Shown one piece after another: positions 23,001-35,106 of a stretch of DNA of 64,000 nucleotides. The stretch is taken from the NCBI GenBank assembly GCA_946800325.1, contig OX326957.1, forward strand, positions 49,595,307-49,659,306, given 5' to 3'. This DNA comes from Luzula sylvatica. Its lineage: Eukaryota; Streptophyta; Magnoliopsida; Poales; Juncaceae. The notes beneath the pieces were generated by a model. That model worked only from the letters and a program-made list of their open reading frames with translations, made no database searches and was not told the DNA's origin. Positions within the stretch are counted from its first letter, which is position 1. Every line of letters begins with the position of its first letter. Position numbers and translations under genes: made by a program.

Positions 23001-26000
23001 TTGCAAAGAAGTCCCTGCTTCATTGGAAATTGCAAAAAAAATAAAAAAATGTACCGAGATCTAAGCTGGAAGAGCGAACAGCCGAGAAATTTCGATCAGC
23101 GGCGCCTTTCAAGAGGCTCTCAATGGCGGAGACTTTCTGTTTGCTCGAGCTGAGAACGCTCTCCAAGCTTCTCTCTGAGGATTTGGCCGAGGACTTGGCT
23201 TGAGAGAGAAGGAGACTCATGGAGGAGAGAGAAGGGTCTGAGGAGGAAGAGACGGTTTTGTCCATTGCAACGATCGCTGATGTGCCGTAATGTGATTGGT
23301 TGCGGGATGATGCGGGTGCAGGAGCTGCTGCTCTCTCGCGGAGTGATGGGGATGCGTATCGTTTGTGTATTCCACCGTCTTCGTCGTTTAGGAGCTGGAT
23401 GAGATAATTATGTCAATGAATATAATATGCAAAATTGCAAATATAATCTTGTGTTAAAAGTAAAAGAATGTACTCTTTGAATGGATGGATCGAAGGACAT
23501 GAAGAGGCGGCGAGACCGTTCTGGCCATGTTTTGGAGAACATTCTGTAACAAGACCTTGCAGTAGCTCGAACCTAGAATAATAAATCGAATTCAAGGGTA
23601 TTTCATTTAGGAGAGTTCAATCTTGTATAATGTAATATATATACCTCACTCATGGCATCAGCGACACAGCATCTGATGAGATCTTCGTACAAATCGGCAG
23701 ATCTTTGTATTTCTGGTGCATCGGCCCAGTATTCGAGTACTAAAAGTGCATACTCACAACACCTGAAATAAATAATGTACAATCGTGTTCCAAATTTTCT
23801 TTCAATAATAAAATAAAAAATGAGTAAAAAAAGACGGAAAGTACCTAGCACGGAGAATTGCGCTTCTGTCATTTTTGGCAGCTTCTGCTATTTTTGGAAG
23901 AATACGCGCTACTTTGCAGTTTCTTAGTATCTTCGTATGATATAATATACAAAAGTTAGTAAACTCATATTATACCTAGAATTAGGGTATAACTTACAAT
24001 GTGTAAATAAATGAGTATACTTACAGTTTTAATGCAGTTATCAGAAGATTCAGCTATTACTAGTACAGTTATAACAACGAGCTTAAAAAGCAACTGATAC
24101 ATAGAAATAAATAAAAAAATATGTTATGATCTAAATAATATTTATAATTTAATCCATCTAAAAAAGGGGAGTCCTAAATTCTTACTGGGATAAATATCTC
24201 GGCACAGGATTCAAAGTCGCCGAGAAGTTCCTTCGACAACATATTTAGCAAATGGCAAGCCTAACCGAAAGAAAAAAATATATATAACAAAATGCAATAT
24301 ATACATATTATTTTGCAATTATTAAATCTTAAGGGTTAGGTATGAAAAATTGACCTGTTTTACAATGGTTGACCTTCTATCCGCCAATTGAGTAGACAAA
24401 CAAGAAGACAATTGCTTTAACAGAACAAGAAACGAAGGATAATCCGTAGCGCCTAAGACACACCAAAAATTCAATTTTCTATAATGAAAATATAATAAAA
24501 TAATAATAAAAAGTGAAACATATACCTCCATAAACTAAGGCTTCGACTCTCTGCATGGCAGCAATTCTAACAGACCAATCCTTTTCTGGTACCAGAATAG
24601 ACGCAATCTTCTCAAACTCCCGTACCAGTTCTTTCTCTGAGTAGACCTTTATTGGCTCTACTGGTTTCTCTGTAATATCACCGTCTCCTGAATCCAACCG
24701 AAATAGTATATTATATATTATACTGTTATATAATACAATTGTGATATAATGGAAAAGAGAGGGGCTAACCTGTAAAAAGTGAGCTCTCTCTCTGAGTGTT
24801 TTTGGCCTTTGGACTGTTTCTTTTAGGGTTTGTGTTGTGTGATTTGGGTTCATTGTAGGAGACAGGTGTCACTTCAGGTTGGCGTGGCTTTGGTTCGACT
24901 CTTTCCACTCTTGCATTTATGTCTTTCAACTAAATCCCCCCAAAAGAGAATATACAAATAAGTATGAGTAGTAAACAATGTCGATAAAAATACTTGGAAT
25001 ATGAAAACAATGGTACCATGAATGAAGGGAGATTGTGTCGTTGGAGTTCTTCATGAAACTGAGCCCCCATTTGGCTGTATATTTCCTGAAATGAGGAAAA
25101 ATAATATCTATATATTAGCTCAAACATATAATAGAAGTATATTGGTAATTTGATGAAATTATAGATTACACCAACCTCAATGCATGACATGCCAGCATCC
25201 CTTACACTTTGATTCGGATCATTCAATAAATGCAATACCTAAAAAAAGAAATTTCAGATAATTTCAGATTGTTTCCCAGCTTTTATTAATACAAGCACCA
25301 TATTATATATCTGCTAATTTAGCAAACAAATTCAAACCAATTAAGCTCCTTATTAACCCTGAATTGTGCAATTAGACACCAAATAAGCCAATAGGGCAAA
25401 GAACAGGTCAATTCAGTCTCAGTACAATATTAGCAGGTACAATGCACACTAATTCTGTACCTCATAACAATGGTATTGAAATTTGTTACTATACTCTTTC
25501 AATTGTGTGTACAACACAGTACAAAGTAATTAGTTTATGTAAATTTCAGTTCAAATTAATACAAAAATAGACGTAGGACTTTGAGCCTACTCTGTTATTT
25601 TCAAAAAAAAAAAATAAACTGGCTCGAAAAGGTAATTTGTTATAAACTAGGTCGAATCAATTGAAATTTCACACTTACATTTGGGAGTAAAGATCGCATA
25701 AGAGGGAGCTCAGTAGAAGCAAAAAGACCTACAGCAGCTGCAACTGTCCTCACGAACTCTTCTCTCACTCTCCAGCTTTTGTTCGTCCATGCAAAGCTCC
25801 CAGCTCTCTCCACAACAATAGTTGGAGAAGAGACCTAATTGCACAAAAAATCAAAATCAACACACTTACTCACTAATCAAATCGAACGATTAATCACTTC
25901 TGTCCAATCCAATACCTCCATTAGAGTAACTAACAGCTGCCGAGCTGCATCTCTGACAGGCTGTTTCCCGTCACCCAATCTATCCACAGTAGCAGGAACC

Positions 26001-26248
26001 AGTGAATTTAAATGGATCTTGAAATGCTCTCCAGCAAGAACGGCAGCAGATGATAACACCTGAAGCCCGCCTTGTGACACTCTGAAATTCGCGTCCTTCA
26101 ACAGATCTAAGCAGCAATCGACAAGAGCCGCCGCTTCAGCTCCAGTGAGCGCGCGACTGGACTTCTCGAGCGCTTCGTGAAGCCGCTCGACGCCGGCCAT
26201 TCGGCCCTTGGCGTCCTTGCCTCTCGCCATCTCCAACGCCTCCTCCAT
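20044..26248 (-). CDS. CLASP: CLIP-associated protein CLASP, 21 exons
   Basis: Microtubule-associated protein that stabilises cortical and spindle microtubules. Exons from the right: 25916-26248, 25679-25834, 25176-25238, 25017-25085, 24770-24929, 24526-24687, 24355-24452, 24186-24260, 24025-24093, 23845-23930, 23645-23762, 23474-23572, 23055-23394, 21329-22941, 21137-21238, 20940-21044, 20773-20847, 20616-20684, 20473-20541, 20290-20391, 20044-20202. The joined frame gives about 1373 aa, slightly shorter than the roughly 1440 aa of Arabidopsis. Visible parts are an N-terminal HEAT/TOG array (DLLKDANFRVSQGG, GDGKQPVRDAARQLL), a second TOG (ITEKPVEPIKVYSEKELV, then LVPEKDWSVRIAAM), a Ser-rich linker (SSERSLESVLSSSKQKVSAI) and a C-terminal TOG (FFRHLDDPHHKVAQAALSTL, SVEEQNSLRRALKQYTPRIE). 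The linker in the large exon is diverged and low-complexity. Confidence 0.95.
22640..22745. repeat. Coding microsatellites in the CLASP linker
   Basis: Short hexamer-like runs inside the large CLASP exon encode MDMDRDRDRDRG and, nearby, GTGAGTGTGS. They lie in the flexible linker, where length variation may be tolerated. Confidence 0.85.
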
Positions 26249-27045
26249 TGCTCGATGGAGGGTTAGTTCGTTCGTAATCTCAGGTTTCTTGAGGATTGAT
26301 CGGAGATTTGTGCAGAGAATGCTGGATCTGGCGAAGAGAGAGAAAGAGTCGGTAGTGGAGAGAAAGAAGAAGGTAAAAAACTAAAAAGTTGGGGTTTGGA
26401 GGGGACGAGAGGGAAAAAAATAAAAAATTAAAAGAGAATGTTTGATTGTTTGTATACTTATGTATGTAAATTTGTATGTAGCGGGTCAATTTATATAATT
26501 ATAGTGACTCGTGATAATTATAATGACTCGTGGCTGGAGTATACTTTTTTTTTTAAACTAAATAAACCTGAAATATTGACGTAGATTTACGAAATGATGG
26601 CGTGTCCGTATTTTATAAGTTGTTGTCAGTACTGAAGAGTGAAGGTGAGCTCCTCTGTAGTGAAAAATTACTAGCTGTAAAGGTATGAATTTGGTGAAAT
26701 TTGTTTCACTATTTGAATAGAGGCTGCTCGAGGTCTCCAAGATTTTATCAGTAAATATTTTATATTTTTTGAAAATAAAGTCAAATAATACAAATATTTA
26801 GAAGTATTGGTATTCGAGGTAATTAATTTGTATGTGATTCTTAAACTGTAGAGTATTGCCAAAGTTTATTTTTGTCGAAGTATTTTCATGAGTTATATGT
26901 ACCAAGCAATAAGATAACATTATCATAGTTGTACGAGATTTAATTTTCTTTTTTCTATTATTTCCCTGTCTTTTGGTTTATATTTTATTTGATTACCGAC
27001 TTTAGGACTGCCAGTATTTTTATTATAATACTTTCCAAAATATTT
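26249..27045. promoter_or_regulatory. CLASP upstream region
   Basis: Gene-free sequence upstream of CLASP. The first 150 bp are rich in GA/CT (GAGAGAGAAAGAG-type stretches), a usual 5' UTR/promoter look in plants. Beyond that it is AT-rich with no recognised feature. Confidence 0.4.
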
Positions 27046-27596
27046 ATTAGGATTAGGGGGGTAACGGTTGGATCCGGTTTGGATAGTGATCATATCATGA
27101 TCCATATCCTATTTTTCGGATACTTTTTCGGATACGGATCCGGATACAAAATATGTGGATCCGGATACGGTTCGGATAGGAAACGGATACGATTTTTTCG
27201 AATATTAAAACAAATATTATGTTATAACATAACATATTTTTTAGTCATGAATATGTATAAGTTGTGACATAAACGATATATATATGATTATATTTAAACT
27301 TGATTTTATGATGTGATTTTAAATCACTCACAAATCATTCATTTATATATAATTTTTTATTAATATTAAATAAGATACATACAAAAATTCGGTTCTTAGT
27401 ATCTGGATCCTTATAATATCCGAATCCAGAACGCATATCCGGTCCCGACACCAAAATGAAATATCAGATCTGGTTTCGAAACCAAAAATTAGTAACTATA
27501 TCAATATTCTAATCCATTCGGATCCGGATATTTTTTTCGAATACGATTCGAATTGGTTCGGACAATATCCACACCATTGACATCCTTACTTAGGAT
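27046..27596. mobile_element. hAT-type MITE with GGATCCGGATA-motif interior
   Basis: The element is 27054-27588. It begins TAGGGGGGTAACGG and ends with the complement of TAAGGATGTCAATGG. It is flanked by an imperfect 8-bp duplication (ATTAGGAT and CTTAGGAT), as hAT elements make. The interior near both ends repeats a GGATCCGGATACGG-like motif. No coding potential. Confidence 0.7.
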
Positions 27597-28341
27597 ATTC
27601 AAGCATATTCCAATTATCAAACAATAAATAAATAAATGCTATAACATCTAAAAGATAATGGACATTTTCATTTTTCACAATGGAGAGGAGTCCCATATGA
27701 GCTTGAGAAGCATCTAGAAAATATGTATTAGCAATTAGCATTGAGCATTCATGGAATACTCAACTAAGAGTGGTGATACATGTCCCTCTTAAAATCTGTT
27801 AGATCGATTAATGTATTATCGCATGTAATAATGATGGTGATAAATCATGAATATTTAATGTTTTCCATCATATATATCAAAAGAAGGTGAAAAAGATCCA
27901 CCGTTTCACACATCATTAATTTATTTAATATTTTAAACAAGTTTGTTTACCATCATTTATAATATTAATTAATCAAATTTATAAATTTGGAAAAAAAATT
28001 ATTTGACCGAATTAATACATCGTTTAACATGTGTTAAACAGATACACACGAATAAAATATCATAAACAAATTAAAAAATATATAACATTAAAAATAAAAA
28101 TAATAAGTTCGCAAAAGTTAGCAAAATAAAAATGAAAATACTTTGCTTTTAAAAAAAATTGAAAAGAAAATAATAAAATTTGTTAAATAAATATGAATTG
28201 TCATTTGTAAAATCAAATATAATAAATAATTAAATAAACCAAATCATTTTTTAATAATTTGGTTCATAACATAATAAATATCGTTTTCCGTCTAATTAGT
28301 ACTATTATGTCACATAATTAATACCATGTATTAATTTGCAT
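27597..28341. other. AT-rich intergenic, no features seen
   Basis: No gene, RNA or recognisable repeat was identified. Confidence 0.4.
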
Positions 28342-28618
28342 AATTTTATTGTTTACCATGTATTGATTTGAATTTAGCATTAATTAAGTCCATTAAATTT
28401 CTGCCAACACATCAAGTATCGTGGGGAAACGTAAAGGGGGCAAATATAATTTTTCTTGAATTATATATTACCAAAATCATAATTTTATTCTTTGTCATGT
28501 ATTAATTTGAATTTAGCATTAATTGAGATCATTAAATTTCTACCAACACATCAAGTATCGTGGAGAAACGTAGAGGGGCCAAATATAATTTTTCTTAAAT
28601 TATATATTACCAAAATAA
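28342..28618. repeat. Tandem duplication, 139-bp unit
   Basis: Two nearly identical units (28342-28480 and 28481-28618), each starting AATTTTATT and containing CCAACACATCAAGTATCGTGG. There are few substitutions, so the duplication is fairly recent. Confidence 0.9.
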
Positions 28619-28724
28619 TAATGAATGCTAGTAATTTAATGCTTTTAAATAAGTCATTTAATGTTTTCAAGGCTTCAAGTAACAAAAAATACTCATTGTT
28701 CCTAGGCTTACAGGCAGCAGAAAA

Positions 28725-28846
28725 TTTCTATATATGTGAATGTTGACAAGTATAGAGTAATATATCCTCATTTATTAATATGGTTTTCTATATATGTGAA
28801 TGTTGACAAGTATAGAGTAAAATATCCTCATTTGTAATTATGGTCA
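28725..28846. repeat. Tandem duplication, 60-bp unit
   Basis: The block TTCTATATATGTGAATG, TTGACAAGTATAGAGTAA and TATCCTCATTT appears twice, 60 bp apart, with small changes. Confidence 0.9.
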
Positions 28847-30229
28847 ATTATATTATATAATGATGATGAGGAAATGGAAAGTGGGAAACATTAGTTGAGA
28901 CGTAATAATCAATGTGTCATTAGGTGGGAAATAGATATGTTTGAGCCTGGGAATAGGAATCTGTAACAGATAGTATTCATGCATGATTAGTTTTGTTTTT
29001 CATAATTCATGCATGATAATTGCCTTTAATTATATTAGTTTAAGACTATTTGGTATTGATTACACGTCTGTCTTGTCCAAATAACGAGTAATCAATTATG
29101 TTAAATCATATGAACTGTGTTTTATATACTGATAAACAAATTAATAAATTGTTAATGTTACAATTTATGATTTTCAAAATCAAAGCTTGTGATATTTCTT
29201 TTTTTAATTTGAATCACAAGAAAGCATGTATACTGCACGAACACGAAGTATTTATGTATGCATGCTTGCATGTGATATTTCCTTTTTCTTTTGAATCGTT
29301 GTCATGTGAAAATTATTCATGTGAAAAAAGGTATGATATCATATATTCGCGAATTATTCATACTTGCACGATTTTGTGTTGTATAAAATTATTATTATCA
29401 CGACCTCTGATAAACAAAATTTCAAATGTACAATTTATTTAAACATTCTAGCACATTAAACAACACAAATGAAAAACTCATATTTGTCAAACACTTTCTT
29501 TTATTTCATTTTCTATAGACGATACGAGAATCCTTAAAAATTCTTCAAAATCTCTTGCATCAAACGGCCCCTTAATTATTATTTTTCGGCACAAGTTAGG
29601 AATGGAGTCAAAGAGAGGATCCTCCTTTCCCTCCCCTCCCCTCCAAAAAAAATAATAAATCTCCTCCCCTCCCCTTGCAATTTTTTTTTTATAATTTAAA
29701 TTTTTTGAATTTTACACTTGTCAAATGATGGACATCAATTTTATATCAAACCATGACTCTGCCACTTATTCCAGCTAATAAAATAAAAATGTTTTTAGTT
29801 TTAAGTAAAAATATTGCTCAAACGCATGAAATTGTTAGCTCAAGTGCCATTTCACGGACTTAGATCAGGGCGTAATAATTTTTACGAGAGTAAACTTGGA
29901 TAATGATACGGCAATCCGTTAATTTCAATAAATCTATGATAGTTTAATATATTTATATTATTAGGTCAAATTATATGTGATTGTTTCAAAACAATACAAA
30001 TATTACTAATTGTTTTTTCTAAGTATGTTTAATTAGGAAATACCCAAAATCAAGCATGAAAAAGTATTCCTTTTCCTTCCCTTCTCCTCATCTATTCTCA
30101 AACCAAGCAAAGTCATATGTTATCCTATATTATCTATGATTTAATTAAATCTCAATTCATAATTTACTAAATCGTCAAAATTCAAGTGACGCAAAGTAAG
30201 TACTTAGAATTGAAAGAAATAATGTTCTA
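28847..30229. other. AT-rich intergenic
   Basis: No gene is supported. The only notable feature is a C/T-rich patch (29622-29675, repeats of CTCCCCTCCCC). Confidence 0.4.
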
Positions 30230-30650
30230 GGCTAAACTGTTTAGCTTGTATGGGAACGATTATATCAGTTTTAATTTATATTTGTGTTGATATGATATTG
30301 TATATAATTAATATTCATTTAATAGTGTGTTGATTATTTAACATATTAAGAATATTTAAAAAATCATGAATTGTTTTACTAGTTTGTACATCATCATAAT
30401 ACGTGATTATGATAATAAAACTGTAAGATGAAAAAACAATATAATTTTAAAGAGTATCTAGGTCACATATAGAATGTTTATGGCGATAAACATGTCCAAG
30501 ATAATAAACTATATACGTACACACTAGTATATTCGCATATGAAATCATCACATTTTACTGATCATAGACATGAATATTTCAAATATGAAATATAGATATA
30601 AAGACTACGTATTAAATTGACCAATTTATGAGAATATACATAATTTTGTC
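30230..30650. mobile_element. Diverged noncoding retroelement copy
   Basis: Shares the order of blocks with 32400-32700: ATGATAATAAAACTGTAAGAT against TTGATAGTAAAACTATGAATC, then TATGATGTTT-type, CACACTAGTATRTTYGCA and TTTTACTRATCATRGA blocks. Both look like the noncoding interior of a large nonautonomous retroelement. The assignment rests only on this internal similarity. Confidence 0.45.
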
Positions 30651-30674
30651 ATTATAAATATTCTCATTATATAT

Positions 30675-30905
30675 AGTGTTCGGCAATCATTGAATAGCAA
30701 GGAATAGAGGAACAAATCACTTAATCCTTCTTATTCCCGCCGAACAAGATGTGAAAACACAAGGAATAAATATGCAGATTAGTGAAATTGGATTCTTTCA
30801 TGTGTACATGGAATTGGGTTATTCCATGGATTAAACAATTTTTTTTTGACCAAAATATCCTTGGCTATTCATCTTCTTTTTTGTATTCCTATAAATAAAT
30901 TTATT
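30675..30905. mobile_element. Fragment related to the transposon in the vWA intron
   Basis: Begins GTTCGGCAATCATTGAATAG and carries GGAATAGAGGAA, TTATTCC, CCGAACA and GACCAAAATA blocks like the left part of the element at 9686-11394. No right end was found, so it is a truncated copy. Confidence 0.5.
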
Positions 30906-31020
30906 ATGTAATCACCAACAAGCAAACAATATTAATCAAACGATTTTATCTTGTCTTCAATCCTTTCTCTTCTTTCTTAATTTTTTGTTAATCTTCTCTC
31001 TAAATCTTCCAAGAATTGAT

Positions 31021-31887
31021 TGTATTAAGAATACAACAAAAACAAGAAAATTCAGCAGAAACATGTTTTAGTAAAACTGTCGTAATTTTCACATATTAAC
31101 TCCAATTTGGATGATCCAATTGGGTTGGATAGATACTGAGATTATCTAGAACTTTCATGTTCAAATATTGTTCATTTGAATGATTTATAATTTTCCTTTT
31201 AATGGAATGCCGAAAGAGTGTGATAGTTTTACTCAATTTTAGTAAATTTGTCATAAGTTTGGCATCCAAACTCCAATTGGACTAGGTCAAATTGGGCTGG
31301 ATATATAAATAGATCGTCTAGAAATTTCATGAGACTTATTTTTGTTTTGAACGATTTATCATTTTCGTTCGTACAGATTAGTGAAAGGTTGCAAACAGTT
31401 TTCAGAGTTTCAAAAGGCAATTTTTTCTAGAGGTGTCTTTTGGTGATCCATATCTTATTCATAGTACAAAAACGATTTTCTCCCTCTAACCAAAATATTA
31501 TCTACGGTAAATTGGGGATAATTTCCAGAAATTATTGTTCTAGAATAAATTGGGGAGATTAAGAGTGATCTAGCGTACAAGAAATTGACGATTGAACTAG
31601 GACAACCGTCAATTTTTCGTGAAAAAAGAATTCATGATGGATCAAAGTGTGGAGATTTCTTGTTCGAAACTGGTGATCAAAGGAGCATAAATCGTTTCAA
31701 CCGGTAATAAGAAGTGCAACACGGAAGCTTAGGCTTCATCCATTTGTACGTGATCAATTTCACGAAGTATTGAATCACAACTATTTCTTCCCTACACAAA
31801 TTTGATCGATACAAGATCCTAGGTTTTAGGTGATTCCCGCATGTTCCGCTGCCCATGTGTGGTACATGGATGCAGGAATTTCCTACA
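31021..31887 (+). mobile_element. Diverged LTR-family copy preceding copia integrase remnant
   Basis: Carries the same blocks as the solo LTR at 34068-35101: ACTCCAATTTGGAT, GATTATCTAGAACTTTCATG, CGATTTATCATTTTCGTT and GTGATCAATTTCACG. It ends near CCTACA. No target duplication was found. A copia integrase fragment lies 180 bp further on, so this may be the LTR of that decayed element. Confidence 0.55.
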
Positions 31888-32070
31888 ACCATTTCATCTC
31901 AATTGGTGTTTTCTTATATGTGACATCTTCGTATGTGTCATGCGTCTTCAGGAGTAATAGAATCTTTGTTCTAGTCCAAAAAAATCTGGCCTTCATCTTC
32001 AAAATTTTCTTTTTGTTCAAGATGTTGATCTGGAAAATCTCATAGGATCCATTTTACTTTAAACACATTT

Positions 32071-32232
32071 GTTGGTAATGCTCCTCTAGAGCTTGTTCAC
32101 TCGGAACTTTGGGGGCATTTTCCAGTTATTTCTTCTCAGGGTTTTAAATATTATGTGAATTTTATCGATGATTTCTCTCAGTTCGCATGGACTTTCTTTA
32201 TATCCTCAAAAGATGAAGTAGCTAAAAATCAA
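32071..32232 (+). pseudogene. Ty1/copia integrase fragment
   Basis: A short in-frame stretch encodes NAPLELVHSELWGHFPV, then GFKYYVNFIDDFSQFAWTFF, the hallmark start of the copia integrase core with the catalytic Asp contexts HSELWG (second block DDFS). It is cut off on both sides, with a stop codon upstream. It is a remnant of a pol polyprotein and not functional. Confidence 0.85.
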
Positions 32233-33997
32233 ACCTGTCGAAATAGTCGCGTGCAACATTTATCTCGCCATGCGTTGTCGTGTGAACGTACTCTCTGCGT
32301 CCGATGTAACGGGTGAAGGTGTAGTGTCATAGGCCTATGTAATAGTCACAAAGGATTGTGTAATGCAATATTATTTATTCAATGAAAGTTTCTTATCATT
32401 ATTATTGTTAAATGTATTTGGTTTTGATTTTAATCTTAAAAGAATAAATCGTGAATGACAATCTCGATCATATCATCAAAGTATGTGACTTTGATAGTAA
32501 AACTATGAATCAAAGAAGATATCATTATAAAAGTAATCCCTAGCAGTACATATGATGTTTGTAGAGACAAACATACTTTCCAAGGAAAATTATGTACTCA
32601 CACTAGTATGTTTGCAAACTGATGGTTACGTTTTACTAACCATGGATATTGGTTATCAAGTTTGGAACATAGGTATGTAATAAAGATTACAGATTGGAAT
32701 GACCACCGCATTAGAAGATGCATGGTTATTGTCATCGGTGATTCCCATAACATATAGTCTGGTTAATCCTACGATCTGAGGTTGTCAAGGATTTATGTTT
32801 GTGGAACTTCACACTTTGATACATTTCTATGTCGTCTTGACTGATGACTGATAGAATGTTGTAGGGTATGAAGTGAAGCACGACAAGAAATGTGAGCAAC
32901 CAAGACGAGATTTGTTCCACTCTTTAGAGGAGATACCTTTGGCCACCCGTTTCTGAAGAAATGTGTGGAAATGCTCATAATGATATTAACATTTGTTGGT
33001 AATATCATTTTGTATTTTGTCAGTCTAATTCATGATCGGGAAAAGAACGCTAATAAAATCAAGTTTGACATGATAACCATGTCTTGTGATTAGCAAGTAT
33101 CATAGAACAAAAAGATTAAGTCAGATAACTATCTTGCTAGAAATGATCACAGATCATTTAATTTAATTTGGATGACCATAATGTCTTAATTACTAGAGAC
33201 CGATTATGATTTACGAACTAAGTTGCGTTCGTTGCCGAATTAATCGAATCAATTAGGTCACACCAATGTGTTAATCTTGTTGGACTAATCGATATTCTCT
33301 AAGTAATATGTATATGTGATATACATATGGAAAATGATCAAAATATATATGGTAATTCGAAATAAATAAATACATATAATATATATGTGTATTGTATGTA
33401 TTATTTTAGAAGAATTAAATTATTTGTATAGGCCGAAAATTATTGGTGCTTGCAAATAATTAATGTGATAATTATTTGCACGGGCCAAATAAATATGAGG
33501 CCCTTTTAATTAATGTATTAATATATATGAGATATGTATGTATATTTTTTAAATAATAATTAGCATATATGTGGCCCGATATTATCATGCATATGTGATA
33601 TGTATATAATATTCTTTCCATAAATATGATAAAAGGAATTACAAATAATAAATGGTCAAGATATCTTGTCCTTGCCATATATGCATAAAAGGAAATTGTG
33701 AGAATATTATTGTGCCGAAAATAATATATGTATTAATTATATATGCATATGTACTTCAAAAAAATTATATATGCATATTTTGATTATATTAACATATAAT
33801 TAAAAAAAATACATGATATTATTGGGCAAAAAATATTGTTAGGCCTTGACCTTATTCCATTTTCTCATATGACCCTCTCTCTCCCTCTCCTATAAATAGG
33901 TGTGCACCCCTCTAGGGTTCGGTTAATACATACACACAAGGGAGCCGCCAAAACGTTGGTGCCCTCGGCTAGGGTTTGTAGCCGTCAAAGAAGAAGA

Positions 33998-34062
<65 letters not shown>
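32233..34062 (+). mobile_element. Noncoding retroelement region with a promoter-like end
   Basis: No coding frame. It holds a copy of the block set seen at 30230-30650, and ends with a pyrimidine-rich stretch, a TATA-like CCTATAAATAGG (33889-33900), GGTTCGGTTAATACATACAC and a GA microsatellite. Its order (noncoding interior, then TATA and leader) suggests a large retrotransposon derivative or its LTR. A solo LTR is inserted at its right end. The class is inference. Confidence 0.45.
33889..33900 (+). promoter_or_regulatory. TATA-like box of a retroelement
   Basis: CCTATAAATAGG follows a CTCTCTCTCCCTCTCC tract, the usual layout of a plant LTR promoter. Confidence 0.55.

Positions 34063-34064
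<2 letters not shown>
34001..34064. repeat. (GA)n microsatellite
   Basis: About thirty GA units, uninterrupted, directly left of the solo LTR target duplication. Confidence 0.97.
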
Positions 34065-34067
<3 letters not shown>

Positions 34068-35106
34068 TGAAAGAAATACAGTTTCGCGCCTGCGCCACAA
34101 ACGGTCGGTGGAAAATGACAGTTTCGGATCAACCGTAAAAGTGTACACAAGGATGAACGAATGTAAGCGTACATTTGTGGTCATAAATTTCAGTAGGAAA
34201 ATCCAATTTGAATGGTTCAAATTGGGTTAGATAGATAATGAGATTATCTAGAACTTTCATGTAGAAATATTGTTCATTTGAACGACGTATCAGTGTCGTT
34301 TTAATGGAATACCGAAAGGGTGCGACCGTTTGACATACAGTTAGTAAAACGTCCGTAACTTTCGCATCCGAACTCCAATTGGGCCAGGACAAATTGAGTT
34401 GGAAAGATAATAAGATTATCTAGAACTTTCGTGAAGGTTTAAAGTCGGTTGGAACGATTTAATATTTTCGTTTCAACAGAATACGGAAAGGGTGTCTGCA
34501 GTTATCCTATATGATATAAATATGATGTTTCTCTCTCTCTCTCTAACCAATTTCATTCAGTCCAACCTATGGAATTAATAAGATTAATCCAGAATATTGA
34601 GAGTCTTCTTTCTAAGAGCGAAAGAGTGCGAAGAGAGAAAACCGAGAAAAAGAGTTTTTCTCGGTGTAGAGAATCGATCTAATCAAGCAAGTTCGCCGGT
34701 GCAGCGTCTAGGCAGTTGCACCCGCGACCGACGAACTCCGACTCACGGTGGATACAAGTAGAGGAGCGACACTTGTGGCTCTCCGATTGTGATCAAACCG
34801 AAGGAGCAAAACTGTTGGCTGTGGAAGAGTATGGACGTGGGACGCACGAAAGACAACCGGAGGCGTGTCAAGACGGTGGGAGACGTGTGGTATGGGACGC
34901 ACGGGCTAGTCACCAACGTGACACCGGAGAGGGAAAGGTTGCGAACGATCAACCCGTCATGCGTGATCAATTTCACGCTGGTAATCGTATATCCTTCTAT
35001 TGCATCGTACCCTCGAAGTCATGGCGTGATCTTGGATTTTGGGAACCGGACCGGGCCTTCATATCCGCTGCGCGGGCCCGGGACGGGATGAAGTCCCAAC
35101 AAGTGG
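34063..35106 (+). mobile_element. Solo LTR 1 with AGTGG target duplication
   Basis: The LTR is 34068-35101 (1034 bp). It starts TGAAAGAAATACAG and ends CCCAACA, so it has TG..CA ends, and it is flanked by a perfect 5-bp duplication AGTGG (34063-34067 and 35102-35106). There is no internal or second LTR sequence beside it, which indicates a solo LTR left by recombination. The GC-rich 3' part includes GGGAACCGGACCGGGCCTTC. The same family lies inverted at 37726-38819. Confidence 0.85.

Noticed and set aside
32732..33008. Short minus-strand frames near the copia remnant
   Set aside because: They do not match retroelement or host proteins and lie within noncoding repeated sequence.
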